Assembly (NCBI GenBank): GCA_017503075.1
Contig: JAFVTU010000011.1
Span: 1-64,000, forward strand
Length of the DNA: 64,000 nucleotides
DNA from: Paludibacteraceae bacterium
GTDB lineage: Bacteria > Bacteroidota > Bacteroidia > Bacteroidales > Paludibacteraceae
Reading direction: 5' to 3'
Shown: piece by piece, positions 61,488 to 64,000 of the stretch
How positions within the stretch are numbered: position 1 is the first letter of the stretch
Layout of the letters: each line of letters begins with the position of its first letter
The notes under the pieces: generated by a model
What the model was told of the DNA's origin: nothing
The model's input: the letters and a program-made list of their open reading frames with translations, nothing else
Database searches by the model: none
Translations under genes and position numbers: made by a program

Positions 61488-62888
61488 ATGAAAGAAACTC
61501 GTACAATCAACCTCAATGGTTTGGTATATCACATCGACTACGATGCTTATCAACTTTTGCGTGATTATCTTCACGATATTGAGCTACGTCTTCCTCAGGA
61601 AGACCGTCAGGAAGTAATGACTGATATTGAAGCACGCATTGCCGAATTGCTACAAAAAGCGCTCTTTGCAAAGAACGTGCAAGTAGTTAATGTTCAGATG
61701 GTTCAGTCTGTCAAAGAGCAAATTGGTGCTCCTTCAGAGTTTGGACCTAACCGCCGTCCTAAAGTCAAAGTAGATAAGTCGCAAAATAGTGGTTGTGGTC
61801 GTGTGTTTAGCATTGTCCTCAACGTCATATTGGCTATTTTGGCTTTGCCGATGATTTTCGTGGGGCTTGCTATCCTTTTCGCCATCGTACTTTCGCTCTT
61901 TGGTGTTGCAGTGGCTGGGACGACTAGTTTGGCATCCATCATGCCTATTTTCCCTGTCTTTGCCGAACTTTTAGTGGATGGTGGAGCGGTGATGATTCCG
62001 CTTTTGATGGTTGCACTTATCCTGATTATTGCACTACCAATTGTGATGTTAGTGCACACCATAGTCACATACATGCGCACGCGACGCGGTCCAAAAGCAC
62101 GTTTTTGGTGGATCACCATCCTATTCTGGCTCGCATCACTTATCTTCTGGGGAGTTTCACTCGTGCGTTTGTACACATCGTACAACAATGCCCCTGAAAT
62201 TCTTAAGGCCATGACGTTCGAGGGGTTAGACGTTGATGACGCAGGTGCTATCACTTCCGTTTTGCAATTGGATGCTTACCATACTGTACATCTGCGTGGA
62301 GCGGCCGAATTGGAACTACAAAACGCAAGCACTCCATCTACCACACTGACTACCAACATCTTAATGCCAAGCATGAGTTCCGAGAATATCACCGCAGAAG
62401 TTCGTGATAGCATTCTCTACATTGACACGCGCACCAATATTCCTATCGATGACTTGATAGCCAAGTTCACCATCGCGACACCCCATCTCCGCGAAATCAT
62501 TGTGCAAGGTGCTGGTAAGATAGAGACTATTGACAATCACTCCCTTCAACTCACATCTCTCAACCTTGATCTCAGCGGAGCAGCTGAAGCTGACCTCTTA
62601 CTCAACGTGCAGAACCTCACTATTGATGCCAAAGGAGCTAGCAAATTGGATTTAGCAGGCGTAGCTGACAATCTACACGTCACTATTGCTGGAGCAGGTG
62701 AGTTAGAGGCAGAAGACCTACTCGCACAAGTCGTACATATCAATTGTGCGGGAGCTAGCAAAGCCGAAGTCCATGCTGTTCGCGAACTTTGGGCACAAGC
62801 TGCTGGAGCTAGCAAAATAAGCTACAAAGGCAATCCTACTGTAAAACAAAAATTAGCCGTTGGAGGAAGTTTGATAATCCGAGATTGA
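61488..62888 (+). CDS. PspC/head-GIN-domain membrane protein
   Basis: A 466-residue protein with a PspC-like N-terminal region (RTINLNGLVYHIDYDAYQLL; residues about 3-75), several hydrophobic segments at about 105-135, 150-190 and 205-230 (VLNVILAILALPMIFVGLAILF), and a soluble C-terminal half at about 255-466. The last part carries the repeated beta-helix pattern of DUF2807/head-GIN domains (REIIVQGAGKIETIDNHSLQLTSL, NLTIDAKGASKLDLAGVA, HVTIAGAGELEAEDL). PadR-PspC-GIN gene sets like this are common in Bacteroidota and are thought to handle envelope stress. Gap to PadR is 3 bp. Confidence 0.88.
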   Translation: MKETRTINLNGLVYHIDYDAYQLLRDYLHDIELRLPQEDRQEVMTDIEARIAELLQKALFAKNVQVVNVQMVQSVKEQIGAPSEFGPNRRPKVKVDKSQNSGCGRVFSIVLNVILAILALPMIFVGLAILFAIVLSLFGVAVAGTTSLASIMPIFPVFAELLVDGGAVMIPLLMVALILIIALPIVMLVHTIVTYMRTRRGPKARFWWITILFWLASLIFWGVSLVRLYTSYNNAPEILKAMTFEGLDVDDAGAITSVLQLDAYHTVHLRGAAELELQNASTPSTTLTTNILMPSMSSENITAEVRDSILYIDTRTNIPIDDLIAKFTIATPHLREIIVQGAGKIETIDNHSLQLTSLNLDLSGAAEADLLLNVQNLTIDAKGASKLDLAGVADNLHVTIAGAGELEAEDLLAQVVHINCAGASKAEVHAVRELWAQAAGASKISYKGNPTVKQKLAVGGSLIIRD

Positions 62889-62889
62889 T

Positions 62890-64000
62890 ATGCTGACTTA
62901 CCAACAAACACTAGAATATCTCTACGCGTCGCAACCCGCCTTTCATTTGGTGGGTGCGGCTGCATATAAACCAGGTTTAGACAACACCTATCGCCTGATG
63001 GCGCATTTGGGTAATCCACATGAAAAGTTGCATGCGGTGCATGTGGCAGGTACGAATGGCAAAGGCTCCACCTCCCACCTCATAGCTGCGACACTGCAAG
63101 CACAAGGCTACAAAGTAGGCTTATTTACTTCGCCCCACTTGGTAGATTTTCGCGAACGAATCCGTATTTCGGGCAAGATGATTCCTGAACAAACGGTAGT
63201 GCAATTCGTAGCAGATAACCGAGCGTTTTTGGACGAGGTACGCCCATCGTTTTTCGAGACGACAATGGCAATGGCGTTTTGGTATTTTATTGAGCAGCAA
63301 GTAGATATAGCAGTCATCGAAGTGGGGTTAGGCGGACGATTAGATAGTACCAATATCCTCACTCCATTACTCTCCGTCATCACCAATATAGGTATTGATC
63401 ATACAGAATTCTTAGGCGATACCCTTGCACAAATAGCACAAGAGAAAGCGGGCATCATCAAGCCAAACGTCCCTTGTGTAATTGGCGAAACACATCCTGA
63501 AACGCAAGGTGTATTTCTCGCTCATGCGCGTGAGTGTGGTATATTAGGTAATGGGCTTGAAACGACTGATTGTCGTATTTGGTTTGCTGACCAATGTGGA
63601 TATATGCGCAAGCGCAGGCTGAAGGAAGTGCCTGAATGTCAGTTAAAGGGAATATATCAAGATAAAAATCAGCAAACAGCATTTGTCGCTCTTCAAGTCC
63701 TGCGAAACCATTGCGGCGTTACGCTCTCTCGCAAAGCCATTGCACAAGGATTCGCACAAGTATGCACCCTCACTGGTTTGCGTGGCCGTTGGGAGATTCT
63801 ATCTAAATCGCCACTAACCATTTGTGATACAGGACATAATAGTCACGGAATCAGATATGTATCCAAACAACTATGCCAACTACTTGCAAACCAGACAGAA
63901 CTACCTGATAGCCCTTTACAAACACCTTCATCAACACTGCGCATAGTATTTGGGATGGTCGGCGACAAAGATATCGATGTCGTATTAAGTGTATTACCAG
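62890..64000 (+). CDS. folC: Folylpolyglutamate/dihydrofolate synthase (partial)
   Basis: The gene starts at ATG 62890, 1 bp after the previous stop, and runs off the window with 370 residues seen (no stop). Mur-ligase-type motifs are VAGTNGKGSTSHLIA (P-loop), LFTSPHLVDFRERIRISG, FFETTMAMAFWYF, VIEVGLGGRLDSTN, NIGIDHTEFLGDTLAQIAQEKAG and ICDTGHNSHGI. It adds glutamate to folates in the cytoplasm. About 50-60 residues at the C-terminus are missing. Its folate role does not relate to the PspC genes before it. Confidence 0.94.
   Translation, partial: MLTYQQTLEYLYASQPAFHLVGAAAYKPGLDNTYRLMAHLGNPHEKLHAVHVAGTNGKGSTSHLIAATLQAQGYKVGLFTSPHLVDFRERIRISGKMIPEQTVVQFVADNRAFLDEVRPSFFETTMAMAFWYFIEQQVDIAVIEVGLGGRLDSTNILTPLLSVITNIGIDHTEFLGDTLAQIAQEKAGIIKPNVPCVIGETHPETQGVFLAHARECGILGNGLETTDCRIWFADQCGYMRKRRLKEVPECQLKGIYQDKNQQTAFVALQVLRNHCGVTLSRKAIAQGFAQVCTLTGLRGRWEILSKSPLTICDTGHNSHGIRYVSKQLCQLLANQTELPDSPLQTPSSTLRIVFGMVGDKDIDVVLSVLP

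Noticed and set aside
1..64000. tRNA or rRNA genes
   Set aside because: I saw no cloverleaf-like or rRNA-like sequence in the gaps between genes.

Overview
The window reads as a chromosome segment of an anaerobic Bacteroidota bacterium, most likely order Bacteroidales. Three things point there: promoters of the Bacteroidota sigma-ABfr type (TTTG or ATTG, 19-20 nt spacer, TAnnTTTG) before at least ten genes; families typical of the phylum (type 9 secretion C-terminal domains, PCMD and DUF3244 proteins, TPR-membrane-HTH regulators, DUF5675); and a three-gene fumarate reductase/succinate dehydrogenase beside a pyrophosphate-dependent phosphofructokinase. I cannot place the genus.

Layout. 1-15830 is core metabolism and repair on the plus strand: frdCAB, uvrA, a CPA2 antiporter, an AddB-like nuclease, PPi-phosphofructokinase, a thioesterase and an acyl-CoA ligase. 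15841-20925 is a small accessory island: an HTH repressor-like gene, a RecA-fold ATPase, four small basic proteins that look like one divergent family, a small HTH protein, and a lysis-like trio (holin-like, DUF5675, unimolecular-spanin-like lipoprotein). No integrase, capsid or terminase gene is visible. 20976-36200 is an AT-rich island: a membrane TPR regulator, a secreted DUF3244 protein, a type 9-secreted protein and two large RHS/YD proteins, followed by an RHS-tip cassette array. In that array a short tag encoding the start of the RHS core recurs five times, each copy next to a different tip and/or lipoprotein or membrane protein (candidate immunity genes). The array ends in a 278-bp foldback element (MITE) with 8-bp target duplications, whose empty site is preserved about 1 kb upstream.

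36259-47799 (minus) holds uvrB and a 3107-residue secreted protein with about 30 cadherin-like beta-sandwich repeats. 48047-60136 is mostly a minus-strand set: a six-gene run dxs-trkA-trkH-SGNH hydrolase-MBOAT-coaE, then a metallo-beta-lactamase-fold hydrolase, a polyprenol-phosphate glycosyltransferase and an M23 peptidase, with a HAD phosphatase converging on the last. 60446-64000 (plus) holds a PepSY-like protein, PspC, a PadR regulator, a PspC/GIN-type membrane protein and the start of folC.

A theme across the window is short repeat families made of small hairpins or 8-11 bp units. They fill intergenic gaps and also sit in frame inside conserved genes (uvrA, dxs, the AddB-like gene, DUF5675, the spanin-like gene), usually at linkers. 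The most interesting loci are the RHS tag array with its trapped MITE, the ATPase/small-basic-protein/lysis island, and these gene-invading hairpin repeats.
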